Assembly (NCBI RefSeq): GCF_040939455.1
Contig: NC_134117.1
Coordinates: 66,672,501-66,736,500 of the forward strand
Reading direction: 5' to 3'
Length of the DNA: 64,000 bases
From: Microcebus murinus
Taxonomy: Eukaryota; Chordata; Mammalia; Primates; Cheirogaleidae
Numbering within the stretch: the stretch's first letter is position 1; each line of letters begins with the position of its first letter. Shown one piece after another: positions 10,961 through 24,009 of this stretch. Below the pieces are notes generated by a model that was not told where the DNA came from, made no database searches, and saw nothing but the letters and a program-made list of their open reading frames with translations. A program made the position numbers and the translations under genes.

Positions 10961-13190
10961 CATTTAGTGATGGTTCAAAGAATTATAGAAAGAATCTTAA
11001 AAGCTTAAAAGTTAATATTATATCAGTTGATCATGAATGTAAAAAACACTGTGATAGCTTTATTTATCCTTGTCCTTTGAACTATTACTGTCTATGCACA
11101 TAACATATATGTATATGTAGAATTTTTGCTTTAGAAAGTTATATCTTTTAAAGAAATTAATAGAAGAAAAATTATATGACCTTTCTCATTTCTCCATATA
11201 CTTATTATTTCCTGGGATCTTCATCTCTTTGTATTAATCTGAATTTCCATATGATGTCAATTTTCTGCAGCCTGAAAGCAATTTCTTTAGCTTTTTGTAG
11301 GGAAGAGATGTAGAAACAAATTCTTACAATTTCTTTCTCTGACAATATTTTTGTGATGTTCTTATGAAGAATAAATAGTTTTTCTGGTTATATACGTGTG
11401 AGCGTGCACCTCCGTCTTCTGGCCTCCGTTGTTTCTTCTCACAAGTCAGCTGTCATTCAAATTATTGCTCCCTTTTGTGTAATATACATTTTTCTCTAGC
11501 TGCTTTATAGATTCTCCCTGCCCTGGCCTCAAAGCTTGACGATGATCCAAAAAAGATGTGATATATTTGTCCTGCTCCTAAGAAGTTGTCACTCTAGGGT
11601 GTCAACTGATCAACTAAAAGCCCAGGATTTTCACAAGGTCTTGTCACTCTGAGCTGTTCTAACTACCTATGACTGGCCATTTTGCAGCCTCAGAAATCTC
11701 TATTCAACCCACAGTTCCGCAGCACTTTTGTCTACCTGAGTGTCAACGTGACAACAACTTACTGTTTAGCCGACACTTCAAGAGGCCTGCTGCAGGCTTT
11801 TGAAGTTCCTTCTCTAGACAGCTCCCTCTTCTTCGGCACCCCCGGCCCTGCTCTCTGTAACCCGACTCAGCCTGTCAGAACACCTGATTTCTGACATCTC
11901 AGTTCCTCTAAGCCCCTGGACTTGCCTAGGTTTCTGACTCCCTGCATGGCAGTCCAGAGTGTCCCCAGGCAAAATGCCGGAGCTATCACAGGGCCTAGCT
12001 CATGTGTTCCCACTATCTCAGGAAGCACATCGCTGTGTTGCAATGTGATTCTGTAATCTAGCAGCTTTGTCTCCGATACATTTTGCAATTCTTTGTATTT
12101 GTTTATGGCAAGAAGAATTATCTGCTACTAATTAATCTATCCTGGCAGAGGCAGAATTTCACAAAGTCTTGTTTTTCAAGTTTTCAAACATCTAGAAATT
12201 GTGAAAGAATATTAATAGTGAGCATTTTGCTACTTTTTAAACATTCATTTCATATAATTCTTTACAAGGACATTTTAAATATTTTCAAACATAATAACAG
12301 TTCACTCATGAATGCTTCATACATTTCCTCTGAATAAAGACTTTCTCCAATATAATATGCCATTATTATACTTTATTTATAATCCCATGATAATATCTAA
12401 TATCCATTCTATATTCAAATTTACCCATTTGTCTTCAAATAGGTGATTTATTTGTCTGTTTTGTTTGCTTATTTAATTATTTATTCCAGACCCAGGGTCC
12501 AATCAAGGTGCATGCATTACCATGCTTTTGTTTCTTATTTTTTTGTAGTATCCTTTAATCTAGAATAGCAATCTTATTTTTTTGTTTGTTTCTTTCTTTC
12601 CTTTTAAAGAGTTAGGCTACCAGTTTTCTTGTTGAATTTTCTACAATTTGAATTTTTCTAATTGCTTACTGATGGTACTGTTTAACATGTGCTTCTATTT
12701 CTGAATTTTAACTACACTGACCCTTAGAGCTGTGATTTGGCTACTTTAAGATGAAATATTTTTGTCAAGAATGCTTCATAGATGATATTGTAACCCCATA
12801 TAACGTCTTATCAGGAGGCAAATGCTGTGAAGTTCCACATCAAATGATGCTAGTTTTGATCAGTTAGTGAATGTGTTACTCCCTTCTCTTCACTTTAAGA
12901 AAATATTTTCCCTTTATATTTAGTAAATAACTGAGAAGTTATATTTGTCACTGTGTGAATTTCATTTTTTTCCCAAAAACATTTCACCCAAAAGTTTTTG
13001 CATCCACTGCTAGTATTTGCTTGAATAAGTTTTTATTAGGGGGTTATAAATTAGAGATTTTCTAATTCTAGCTGACATTTTTATGAATAAATATTTTCCC
13101 CTATTTCCTATAATTTTGATACTTCAAGAAACTGAAAGGTAATGAATAAAAATTAGAAAAATTTATCACTTCCAAAATCAGCATCTGCAG
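10961..13190 (-). other. Gene-free sequence, probably old antisense L1-type relics
   Basis: The stretch at 11.4-11.55 kb (CACAAGTCAGCTGTCATTCA, CTAGCTGCTTTATAGATTCT) resembles antisense L1M leader sequence. The stretch at 12.45-12.95 kb (CAATCAAGGTGCATGCATTA, TTTAATCTAGAATAGC) resembles another ancient repeat on the minus strand. No gene. Confidence 0.45.
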
Positions 13191-14690
13191 GTCATTCATC
13201 CTTGCTGGGGTGTCCTATATAAAGTTGGGCTGCCAGGTGTCAGGGCAGTCTGGCTGCAGTGTCCTTCATCCCAGCCAAGATGGCAACTCCGTGCTCCGTG
13301 AAGTTCCAAGAGCCCTTCCCCAGGGCTCTCCCATGGGCTCTTCAGTTGCCATGGAGCTGGTTCTGTAAAGGGCCTTTCCTTGTTAGAAATGCCTAATTTT
13401 TGCATGGGGACATGTGGGCTTCTGGGTTGCAGTGGATCCTGAGGTGTGTGTTTTCCCACCTGAGTAAATGCTTGCCAACCAACTTCTTTAAAAACAGGTT
13501 CCATGCCCAACGGCACCTTCTCCTTTCTGGGCTGATTATTCTCTATCAAGGCTAAGAAGAAATAATCCCTGACAAGCACTCTTGGGCACGATGTAACACA
13601 TCCTAGTCCATTTTACCTCTGCCCTTATTGGTTTGGAATGGTCATTCCTTCCTTAACAGAAATTTGGAGTGGTTACTTTCCTTTTTAAAACAAAAGAATA
13701 AAATAAAATAAAATTTCAGGTAAAAAGGTTAGCTCTTCTGAGAATCATTCCTGTATCTCAGACACTTCAAACCAGAGAGATGTCATCCCAGCCATTCTTC
13801 CAGGCAGGAGGGACCCCCTGGGGCAGTGGGGAACCCAGTGCCAGACTCCTCACAACCGCACGGTGAAGAAGCTCTTTCGACCACATCTAACTCCCTATTC
13901 CTACGCCCTGGTTTTCAAACGTGACTTCACTGCCCTCAGTCATGTAACTTGGGACAAACGACCCAGTGTCTCAACAATTTATTTTTTTCTTATTTCTAAA
14001 ACAAGGAAAATGGTAAGAATATTCCAAGTGAGTATTAAAGGAGACATTATAGTGCAAACAAGTTCCAAGAGAATGTTCCATGATTTTAGTTCTTTGTTCT
14101 TTCCCCTCCAAGGCTCATCACACACCTGGCCTCACAGATACCACACAAGAGAGAAAGCCCTCTTCCTGCTTCATGCATAAGGACACTGGCTGGAAGAATG
14201 AATTGACTGCAGTGACAAGCACTGGGCAGCCCTGCCCTCTCTCCTAACCCTCGTCATGAGCCTCCCATGAAATCTACATCGATGACTCATTCCTACCCTA
14301 CTCACTCCACACTGAAGTGTTTCCCGGAAGTAGGCCTTTCAGCACTAAATCCAGACAATCCTGGGCAAACAGGGATGGTTTTCACCCTGGATTTCGACTC
14401 CTGCACTTAACTATCATTCCGTGTTTATTTTTTTCTTGCTGAGGGGGCCTCCCATTGACTCTACCAGTTAACCCAATAAAATCCTTATTCTGCCCAGAGA
14501 GCATCTCTGCTGCCCTCATACATCCCAGCCCGATGCCATCCCTGTGTCTTGCTAGTCCTCAGCTATCTTCTCATTTAATTTGGGTTGTTTAAGCCAAAGA
14601 GAGAGATGGCTAGCTGCTTCCCTGCCATGCAACAGTCTCCCGTTAGATGCAAGAATGATAGACCCTGCTCTTTTATCTTCTTGGAACTTT
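13191..14690. other. Gene-free sequence
   Basis: A 127-codon minus-strand frame (13196-13579) and a 105-codon plus frame (13863-14180) have no recognisable family. A short (AAAAT)n run lies near 13.69 kb. Possibly decayed LTR material. Confidence 0.4.
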
Positions 14691-14692
14691 TC

Positions 14693-14875
14693 CCCAGCCT
14701 TATTAAGGTATAAATGACATATAAATGGGTAAAGAAAATGTGGTATATATACATAACAAAATACTATTCAGACTTAAAAAGAAAGGAAATCCTGTCATTT
14801 GTGACAACATGGATGAACCTGAACACAAAAAGGTAAATACCACACGATCTCACTTACATACACAATCTTGAAATT
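14693..14875 (+). mobile_element. L1 3'-end fragment
   Basis: TTATTAAGGTATAAATGACA-type 3' UTR sequence is joined to the ORF2 C-terminal relic with ACATGGATGAACCTGAACAC and CACACGATCTCACTTACATA. Confidence 0.7.
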
Positions 14876-15144
14876 GTGCGTTTCCAGCCCAAGGGAATCC
14901 ATCCGCCCTAATAACATGCATCATCGCTTTCCCGATAGGCCTCGGGCCCATGAGCACCCAGTGCTCTGGTCTGACACACCAGAATCCCACCTTGGTCCTC
15001 GGTATTCCACACGTAGGTGGTCTTCCAAGCTATAAATATATGATCCTTTATGTAATTTGTTCAAACTTTCCAATAAGTTCCGCAAAAAACAAAGCTGAAA
15101 GAACACACAACACACATACACACAAAACAGGGGAAAAACACACC

Positions 15145-15342
15145 ATGGAGCACGGAGGCCTTAGATTCCATAACACCTGGGTTCATATCACTTTGTGTGA
15201 TTTTAGACAGGGCATTTACTTCTTTGAGTCTAGTTTTCATTGCTATAAGAGTGTGTGATGGTTAAATGATTTGCTAACAGTAACGGCTTAGTTCAGTACC
15301 TGCAGCACTGAGCACACAGTCGGTGCTTACTAATGGTGAGCC
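15145..15342 (+). mobile_element. MIR SINE relic
   Basis: Reads in the MIR order: AACACCTGGGTTCATATC, then the core, then AGCACACAGTCGGTGCTTAC near the 3' end. Confidence 0.65.
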
Positions 15343-16214
15343 TCTTTCTTCTCTTAAGCTAGGAACCCAGACTCTTCTTCCCCAGGCCTTTCAGGCTATG
15401 GTGGGCACCCGGAAGTGGGCTTTACTGAGTTGCCAACAGAACTGGGGGGCCCTGTGGGTGCAGATGTGGCTGGTGCCGGCAGGGCAGCATGGGTGCTGTC
15501 TCTTAGGGGCAGAGTCTCTCAATCTCCCGGGCAGGACACATGGCGACCAGACACCCTGGGAAGCACCTAGAGTCACTCCCAAGTCCACCTGCGTCCTCCA
15601 TGACCACAGTGCTGGATGCCCTCGTGGATACTGATTGAATAAAGCTTTCTCAGAATCAATATGGCTTGACTCCAAGGAAGCCTACTGTTTAAATAAGCAA
15701 AAGGAAATGCTACTCATTGGCCTCTGCTGTTTGTCTCCTAATTACAAACGTATTTGGCCAACTCAGAACCAATTTATGTGCAGAAACCAAACAATTACAA
15801 ATGCCTCATTACTAAAACCTGGGCATCCTTTTATGCAAATGATCGCTGTGATACACCAGGATTTTCCATAAACAAACAAAGCTGGAGTTGAACGCACGTG
15901 TACTTCCAGTCAAAGGAAGGACCCAACCGGGAGAGCCCTGGCTGCCTTTGCTGTGCCTTTTGTGGCCCAGGGGAGGCCAGCAGCACCGGCTCCAGCCTAC
16001 AGCCATGGCGCCCGCGTCGGCAACGAGGACAGAGCAAGGACACTGTGACCCACCAAAACAGCCATGTGAATGGCCCTTTCTATACTCCGGTCTCTATTCC
16101 AAACCTTCTTCATGCCAGAATTTTGCACTTCCACACATTTTCAGCCACTCCCAGTCACAGCCACACCTTGAGGTCATATCATGATGATCATAAAAGAGTG
16201 TAAATACCCACCTG
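15343..16214. other. Gene-free, GC-moderate sequence
   Basis: Several overlapping short frames on both strands, none with a recognisable product. No repeat identified. Confidence 0.45.
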
Positions 16215-16372
16215 CTCCCAGAGAGCTTACCATATACTACCCTGTGCTAAGTGCTTTACCACGTTTAATTCTTGCTATGAGCTTTTGACATAGGCACTAT
16301 TATTATCTCTACTTTATAGATGATGCAACTGAGCTCCAGGTTCACACAGCTAATAACTAAGAGACAAGACTC
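16215..16372 (-). mobile_element. MIR SINE relic, antisense
   Basis: TGTGCTAAGTGCTTTACCAC, CACTATTATTATCTCTACTT and CAGATGAGG-equivalent (TAGATGATGCAACTGAGC) follow the reverse-complement MIR order. Confidence 0.8.
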
Positions 16373-16889
16373 ATACACGGATGTGTCTAACATCAAAGTA
16401 TGTGTTTTTATCGGTTTCACATTACTGTTTCTTTTCTACATGCTCTAACTCAACCTTTCAGTGTTTGATTAAAGTTTGTCCCTTCCTCTATCCCAACAAA
16501 ACTGCCCCAGTGCAAGCTCACAGGGCGCCCCAGTCTCCCAGTTCTGCTTTGTCTTCCCGGCCCATCCACCTTGCCCAGCTTCACCTCCTTCCTGTCACCC
16601 TGGGTGCTGCTGTCAATCATTCCAACACTGTGTTTACCAACTCCCCAACTCCCCTGATCCCTTAATCTTTTCCTTAACAGACTGTGATGATGTCCAGGTC
16701 CGGATTAATACAATCACCTGTTTTTCCCATTGCTGCCCTAGGAGTGCGGAGGATAAAATCCACTACACGTGTTTGCAGTCTTCGTTGAGCTTTCAGTATC
16801 ACTGAAAATCCTTTATCCTGGTGAAGCTGTCTCTCCTCTCTTTTCCCTTCAGCGATGGCTCTCAGCCTTGCCTTTGCCTTCCGGCTCCT

Positions 16890-17665
16890 CACCAGGCCCC
16901 TGCCCTCGTTCTCTCAGCTGATGAGTAAGTGCTCTATGTCACTGGGAAAATGAGATCCTTAAGCACAAACTCCTTCAACTTTCCTCTGAAAATACCTTCT
17001 GTCATTCTGTCCCCACCTGTAAGTCAGATGTCAAATGTTCTGGTCTTCAGCAGGACCTCACTTTGTCAAGCCCTCCTCCAGCCCCGTCCTGCCATTCAGT
17101 GTCCACTGCATTCTTATGTTTATTGTTGGTCACTCATTCCGTGCCTCCCCGAGTCCCCTGTGGAAAGACTGAGTCCTACTCCACTCCTCGCCTTGGTGGA
17201 GGGTTGAAGTTCCTCATAACCCTTACCACATTCTCCTCTACCACTTCCTCTCCCCGACCTCTGTGATGACACACTCTTCATCTCTGGATGGCTACTCAGG
17301 GTCTTCTTTTGTGACCCCCTTCTCTTCTCACTCTTCTCAGTCCCCCACTGGTACCCAGTAGATTTTGTTCACATCCATGAATGCAAATACCATCCATATG
17401 CTGATGACTCCAAATCAATGTCCCAAGCCCAGATCTCCACTGAAGACTAGTGATCTGCACTTACATAGCAAAAATTATGTGTCAAGAATAAACTCCACCT
17501 CCTCCTCTTAAATCTAGTTTTATGTAAAATCTCTGTTTTTGTTAATGGCATTAACATTGATCAAATCACCCAAGGCAGAAACTTAAAAATCACATCTTAC
17601 TTTTTCTTATCAATTACTCCCACGCATATGCCTAACCAATATTAAATCCCATTGACTTGATCTCA
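16890..17665 (+). mobile_element. L2 LINE relic
   Basis: CCATATGCTGATGACTCCAA and the following CCCAGATCTCC stretch match the reverse transcriptase part of L2 on the plus strand, with a decayed continuation to about 17.66 kb. Upstream CT-rich sequence from about 16.55 kb may belong to it. Confidence 0.65.
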
Positions 17666-17734
17666 TTGAATCATTTATTCCAAAATATTTATTTGAAATT
17701 TCCTCCATGTGAAGAAAATAACCCCAGTTGCAGC

Positions 17735-18640
17735 GATGCACAACTCCAATGGTTTCATGCGTTATCTGCAACGTAATGACTCAGTGATACATATGGTGAT
17801 ACATATGGGGGATACGAATAAGTAATAAATGACATTCCCTGCCCTTATGGCTTTTAACATCGAACAGAGTAGCATAAACATAAATGGTAAGTATCACATA
17901 AGTGACAAATTGCAGGGCGACATCAGGAAATGATGATCGAGCCAAGAATTGAAGGCTATGGGGAAAAAGATAAAAAGTGGAATAGAAGAAAATAAATGGG
18001 CTCAGGCAGAGAGTGCTGTAGGCAAATGCCCTGGGGCAGGCGCATGAGGGGACATAACTGTCACCAAATGACCAGTTGGCTGAAGCAGAAATTGGGGGAA
18101 AATTGTGCAAAATGAGACTGGAAATTAGGGAAGAAGCAGACCATGCAGAGCCCAGACCACATAAAGGAGCTATGTTTCTGTCTGGTCTAACAGCACTGGC
18201 AAGACTACAAAAGCAGTTAGGGGTATTAAACTTGAGAAAGAGAGAAAGAGATAGAGACGGGAATTTGGGATTTTGAAAAAAATTACTCTGGATACAGGGT
18301 GGCAGGAGAAGGATAAATGTGGGGAAATGTTTAGGCAGCTAAACATTCTCGTGAATGTGAGCTAAACAGTCTCGTGAAGGCAGTGGGACGGGAGACAAGG
18401 GGATAGGTTGGTCAGTTATTTAGGAGGTAAAATCAATAGGACACAGTGATGTGCTGAATACAGGAGATAAAGGAGAAGATGGTATGTCAGGTTCCTGGCG
18501 AGATGGCTTCCTGGCTTTTATAATTGGATGGGTGAAGGTGCCATTCACTGACTCAGAGAACAAGGAAGCAGATTACGTGACGGAGCTGCACACTGGGAGA
18601 CTGTTAGGGAGATCTTGGTTTCAATTCTGGACATCCTGGT
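17735..18640 (-). mobile_element. L2 LINE relic, antisense
   Basis: TGACATTCCCTGCCCTTATG, GCAAATGCCCTGGGGCAGG and GAAGGTGCCATTCACTGACT follow the reverse-complement order of the L2 3' half. Confidence 0.65.
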
Positions 18641-19509
18641 TTGCGGGGACTTTCAGCCTTCCGAGAGGAGATACAAACCACAAGTCTGAAACTCGGAGGA
18701 GGGACGAGGCTGCATATACATGCCTGTGCTGTCTGCATATCGATGATAACTGAAGTCACGGTGTAGAGAACAACGTCCAGGGAGAAACTCGATTGAGCTG
18801 AGAAAAGAGCCAGTGACCAAACTCTAAGCACTCCATCATTCACTGGTTGGGGAGAAGAGAAGGAGTCCAGAAAATGAACCAAAAAAGTGGCAAAGGGAGT
18901 AGGAAAAAAATCAGGAAAGTCCTGGCTCGTGGAAGCCAAGGACAGAGAGTGTTGCAAGAAGCAGAGAATGATCACCTGAGCCAAAGGTGCTGGGAGTTCA
19001 GAAAGACATACGGAAATACCTGTATGCAGTAGAGCTACCTGGAGGTGGGATTATGGGAACGAAAGCCACATTGGAGTAGCTGAGGGATAAATGGAAGATG
19101 AAGAAATAAGAGCATTTTCTTTTAAGAAATTTAGGAAAGAGAAAGAGAGACAGAACGAGGCTAGGGTTTGACTTGTATTTAATGGAAAGGGCTTAAACAC
19201 AATTAAAAGCTAGTAAATAAATCTGATAGAACAAAGCCATGTATAAGGAAAAAGAAAGATAATTAACCTGTGCTTTCATGCTCCTGGGGAAGCCAGAGTG
19301 GTTGGCACCTGACGTGCTGGACAAGGTGTGCCCTTAGCTCCCAGGAAAGACCCTCCTCTGTCATAACAGGGAAAAGGGGAGAGACTGGGGGATGACGCAG
19401 GTCATTCATAAATTTGTAATTAGGATGATAATCAAATTCTTATTTGGCAGCTTCTATTTTATTTTATTCTGTGAAGTGATTACAGAGTAAACTAAATTGA
19501 GCAAGGATT
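18641..19509. other. Gene-free sequence
   Basis: No gene. Possibly the far end of the antisense L2; nothing else recognised. Confidence 0.4.
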
Positions 19510-21968
19510 TATACATCCAGGAAGATGGAGTAGATGTACTTTTCCCTATTCCTCTTTCTAACTACAGCTAACGAAAATCCCTGGATATCATATATGTAAA
19601 ATAAATAGAAGACTGTGAAAGATGGAGAGAAGGTAGCAGACCAGCTGAGGTCTTAGGATGTGAATAACACAATGGTGTTATTTTTGTTCATTGTCATTTT
19701 AGTTCATTGTTTTTTTGTTTTTTTAGACTCGTAGCCCAGACTTGGAGCTGAAGAAGCAACTGGGAAACAGCAATGGGCACAGACAAAAATAGCTTCCAAA
19801 AGGACTGTTCTCTCTACCCACAGAACCAGGAAACAGACGGCCTAGCAAGATAGAAGACTTTAGGCAGTAACTGCTCTACTATAGTGAAACATCACATAAA
19901 AAACTGCGACCCACATGAGCAAAATGAGGATTTTAGACTTCCACCCTTGTCAGGTTGTGATGAGGCGTCTCTCTCCCACCTGGGGTGCTACCAGAGAAGG
20001 GAGAGTAGGGAGCCAGAAAAGCCCCCCCTCCCCCCAACCACTGAGTAGGTGACGTGGTGGAGTCATGCTATTTATGACTACCCAGTAATAGAGAGGCTCC
20101 CTTCACACAGCATCAGTGGAGACCTAGGTGATAAATAGATGCCAACACTGAGATAACAAAGATGTTAGAATTACCTGACAAAGATTTTATAGCAGCTATC
20201 ATGAAATACCTTTCAATGAGCAATTAGGAACATGCTTGAAATAAAGGCTAAAGAAATAAGGAAGGAAAGAAAGAAAGAATAAACAAAGAACTAGAAGGTC
20301 TCTGCAAAGAACTAGAAGGTATAAATAAAAACCAAATGGAACTTTTGGAACTAAAGAGTATAATAACAGAGGTGAAAATATAATAAAACAATGGATGGGC
20401 TCAACAGCATGTTGAAGGGGACAGGAAAAAATCAGCACAATTAAAGACAAAACAATACAAATTAGACAATGTGAAAAGAGAGAGAAAATAGACTAAAAAT
20501 ATGAGCAGAGGCTCAGAGATCAGTGGGACAATATATGACCTGGCATTCATGTCACCAGAGTCCACAGAGGATGAGAGAGAGGAGAGGATTTAAAAGTACC
20601 CAAAAATAATGGCTGGAAACTTTCCAAATTTCACAGAAGACATAAATCTACAGATTCAAAAAGCTAAAGAAATCAAAATAAGATAAACCCAAGGAAATCC
20701 ACATAAAGACACATCATGGTCCAACTTATGAAAACTAAACACAGAAAATATCTTGAAAGCAGCAAGAGAGAAATAACACCTCAAAAAATGGCAGACTTAA
20801 GCTTTTGCAAATTAATAACCATAATAAAGAACAGATATTTTCAGAGTAGATTAAAATATGACCCAACTATATACTGTTTATTTTTTTAAAATAATAATAT
20901 ACAGGCAGTTTGAGAGTAAAAGGATAGAAAAGTTATATCATGCAAACTTTAATCAAAAAGGTGGTTATCTTACTATCAGATGAAGTAGACTTTAGGGCAA
21001 AGAATATTATCATTAGACACAGAGAGGGAGGGACATTATATAATTCAAAAAGGGTCAATCCATCAATAAGACAAAGCAATTCTAAATATGTATCTGTAAA
21101 CATCAAACAACAGAGCTGCAAAATGAAGGAAGCAGAAACTGATAAAACCAAAAGGGGAAACAGATAAATTATAGGTAGAGAGGAGACTCCAACCCCCCAC
21201 CCCCAGAAAATAAATTGAACAACCAGATCAAATATCAGCAAAGATATAGAAGAATGGTAAAACATCACCAATCAACAGGATTCAATCAACATTTATAATA
21301 GAACAACTCATACAACAACAGTGGAATATACATTCTTTCTAAGTGCTCACAAAATATATATGAAGATAGACAATTTCCTGGGCTATGAAATAATCCTCAA
21401 CAAATTTAAATGAATTAAAGTTATAAAAGTTCATCCTTCCACCACGATGAAATAAAACTAGAAATCAATTACAGAAGTATAATAGAAAGAATCTCCAAAC
21501 ACTTGGAAACTAAACGGTACACTTCAAAAGTGTACCAAAGATTAAAGAGAAAATCTCTAGGGAAGTAAAAAAAAAAAGATTCATTGAATAGAAAAATCAA
21601 AATTTTGGGGACACACTAAAGCAGTGCTAAGAGGAAAATATATTGTATTAAATACATACATTAAAAAAGAGGAAAGTACCAAAGTACCACCTAGAGACCT
21701 TAGTATGGGGAAAAAACAAAATAAATCCAAAGCAAGCAACAGGAAGGAACAGATAAGAGCAGAAATCAATAAAATTGGTTACAGAAGAACAATAAAGAAA
21801 ATGAGGGAAACAAAGATCTGATTCTTTGAGATAGCAATAAAATTTACAAACCCCTAGCAACACCGACAAAGACATAAATTACTAATGCCTGGAATGAAAC
21901 AGAAGATATCACTACAGACCTTGCAAACATCAAAAGGATAATAAGAATATACTATAAACAACTCTACA

Positions 21969-22302
21969 GGCCGGGCGCAGTGGCTCATGCCTGTAATCCT
22001 AGCTCTCTGGGAGGCCGAGGCGAGTGGATTGCTCGAGGTCAGGAGTTCGAAACCAGCCTGAGCAAGAGCGAGACCCTGTCTCTACTATAAATAGAAAGAA
22101 ATTAATTGGCCAACTAATACATATAGAAAAAATTAGCTGGGTGTGGTGGCACATGCCTGTAGTCCCAGCTACTCTGGAGGCTGAGGCAGCAGGATTGCTC
22201 GAGCCCAGCAGTTTGAGGTTGCTGTGAGCTAGGCTGACGCCACGGCACTCACTCTAGCCTGGGTGACAAAGTGAGACTCTGTCTCAAAAAAAAAAAAAAA
22301 AA
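21969..22302 (+). mobile_element. Full-length Alu of lemur type
   Basis: This dimeric 7SL-derived SINE starts GGCCGGGCGCAGTGGCTCAT. It has A and B box promoter sequence in the left monomer, a middle A-rich linker, and a right monomer with GACGCCACGGCACTCACTC, characteristic of strepsirrhine Alus. It ends in a tail of about 20 A. A 13-bp target duplication AAACAACTCTACA flanks it (21956-21968 and 22303-22315). Host sequence is the old L1. It is the only Alu in 64 kb. Confidence 0.95.
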
Positions 22303-23699
22303 AAACAACTCTACAGACATATATTTGACAACTAAGTGAAATGTGCCAATTTTTAAAAAAACACAAATTTTAATAATTTGTTCAATATAAAGTAGATAAT
22401 TTTAATAACTTTATAACTATTAAGAAATCGAATTCATTATTTATTCACCACCTCAAAAATATGAAGTCCCAGAAACTTTTCACTGATGAATTCTACCAAA
22501 TACAAAAGAATGATTAACACCAATTCTACACAATCTCTCTGAGAAAGCAGAAGAGCAGGGAACACTCCCCAATTCATTGTATGAAGCTCATACTACCTGA
22601 CATCAAAACAAGACAAAGAGCAAAAAATGAAGCCTACAGACCTATATCCTTGATAAATATAGGTCTAAAATTATTAACAATGTATTAGTAAATAGAATTC
22701 AGTAATATATAAAAGTAATTATACAACACGAGGTAGGGGTTTAGTCCCAAGATGCCTTAATATTTGAAAACCAATCAATGTAACTTAGCACATTAAAAAG
22801 CTGAAGGGGGAAATATCACATGATCGTATCAATTAATGAAGAAAAAACATTGACTAAATTCAATACCCATTCATGACAAAACTTTCAGGAAAATAGGGAT
22901 AGAGAAAAACTTCAGCTTCATAAAAAGCATATACAAAAAAATCGACAACTAACATTAAATTTAATGGTGAAAGTTTGAACCAAGAACAAAGAAAGAATGT
23001 TCATTTTCTGCAATCTTATTCAACATAGTCTAGGATGTTGTAGCTAGAATAACAAGATAAGAAAAGACAAGAAAAGTCATGTTGATTGGATAGGAATAAA
23101 TAAAACTGTCTTTATTTACAGATGACATGATTGTCTACATAGAAAATACTAGGAAATCTACTAAAATCTTCCTAGATGTAAAACACAACTTCGGTAAGAT
23201 TGCAAAATATAAGATCAACCTATGAAAATTAATTGTTTTGTATATCCTAGCAATGAACACATGGATACCAAAATTTAAAATATAATACCATTGATTTTTT
23301 AAAATGAGATACTTTTGCATGCCAAAAACTACAAAATGTTCATGAAAGAAATCAAATAACATCTAAATAAATGGAGAGATATATGTTCATGGGTTAGTAA
23401 AGATGTCAATTCTCAAATTCAGATACAAGTGTAATTTCTATCAATTTACTGCGAGAATTCTGTAGATATAGACAAGATTATTCTAGAACATATATGAAAT
23501 GGCAAAGAACTAAAATAGCTAAAAGAATTTTGAAGAAGAACAAAATGTAAGAAGTCAATTTGTCTGATTTCGAGATACATCGTACTCACTGTCTTGGTGG
23601 AGGGATGCACACCTCCACTAATGGAACGAAATAAGGATCCCAGACATAGACTTAAACCAATATGTCCACCTGATTTTGGTGTCAAAAGTCAGTCAATAG

Positions 23700-24009
23700 G
23701 AGGGGGCGGAGCAAGATGGCGGACGAATAACACCGCCAGACAGAGGGTCTCTGCAGAAAAGACAGATTCTAGCAGAAACTAGAGGAAAGAAGCAAGAAGA
23801 CGAGCATACAGCGGACAAGGGCTGGAAGGAGGGGTACCTGAAACCCCGGGAGACTCCACGGGAGGAGGCTGCGGAGGAGAACTGGAGGCTGAGACCACCG
23901 GAGCAGCCCGGAGACCAGCGGCAAGGGCACCACCTAACGCCTCAAAAACTAAACAAGGTGTGTGAATACCCAAACAATAACCCAAGGAAAGAAACAACAA
24001 CTGATCGAC
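23700..24009 (+). promoter_or_regulatory. L1 5' UTR / internal promoter with YY1-type site
   Basis: The element starts GAGGGGGCGGAGCAAGATGG. CAAGATGGCGG at 23712-23722 matches the YY1 motif, at the position where primate L1 promoters carry one to set the transcription start. The leader is only about 310 bp, shorter than the roughly 900-bp human L1 leader, and is GC-rich compared with the ORFs. Promoter role is inferred from the family. Confidence 0.6.

Noticed and set aside
13196..13579. 127-codon minus-strand frame
   Set aside because: No family resemblance; likely chance within old repeat material.
23962..24009. Starting L1 ORF1 at the upstream GTG
   Set aside because: The ATG at 24010 opens with the family N-terminus; the GTG lies in the leader.
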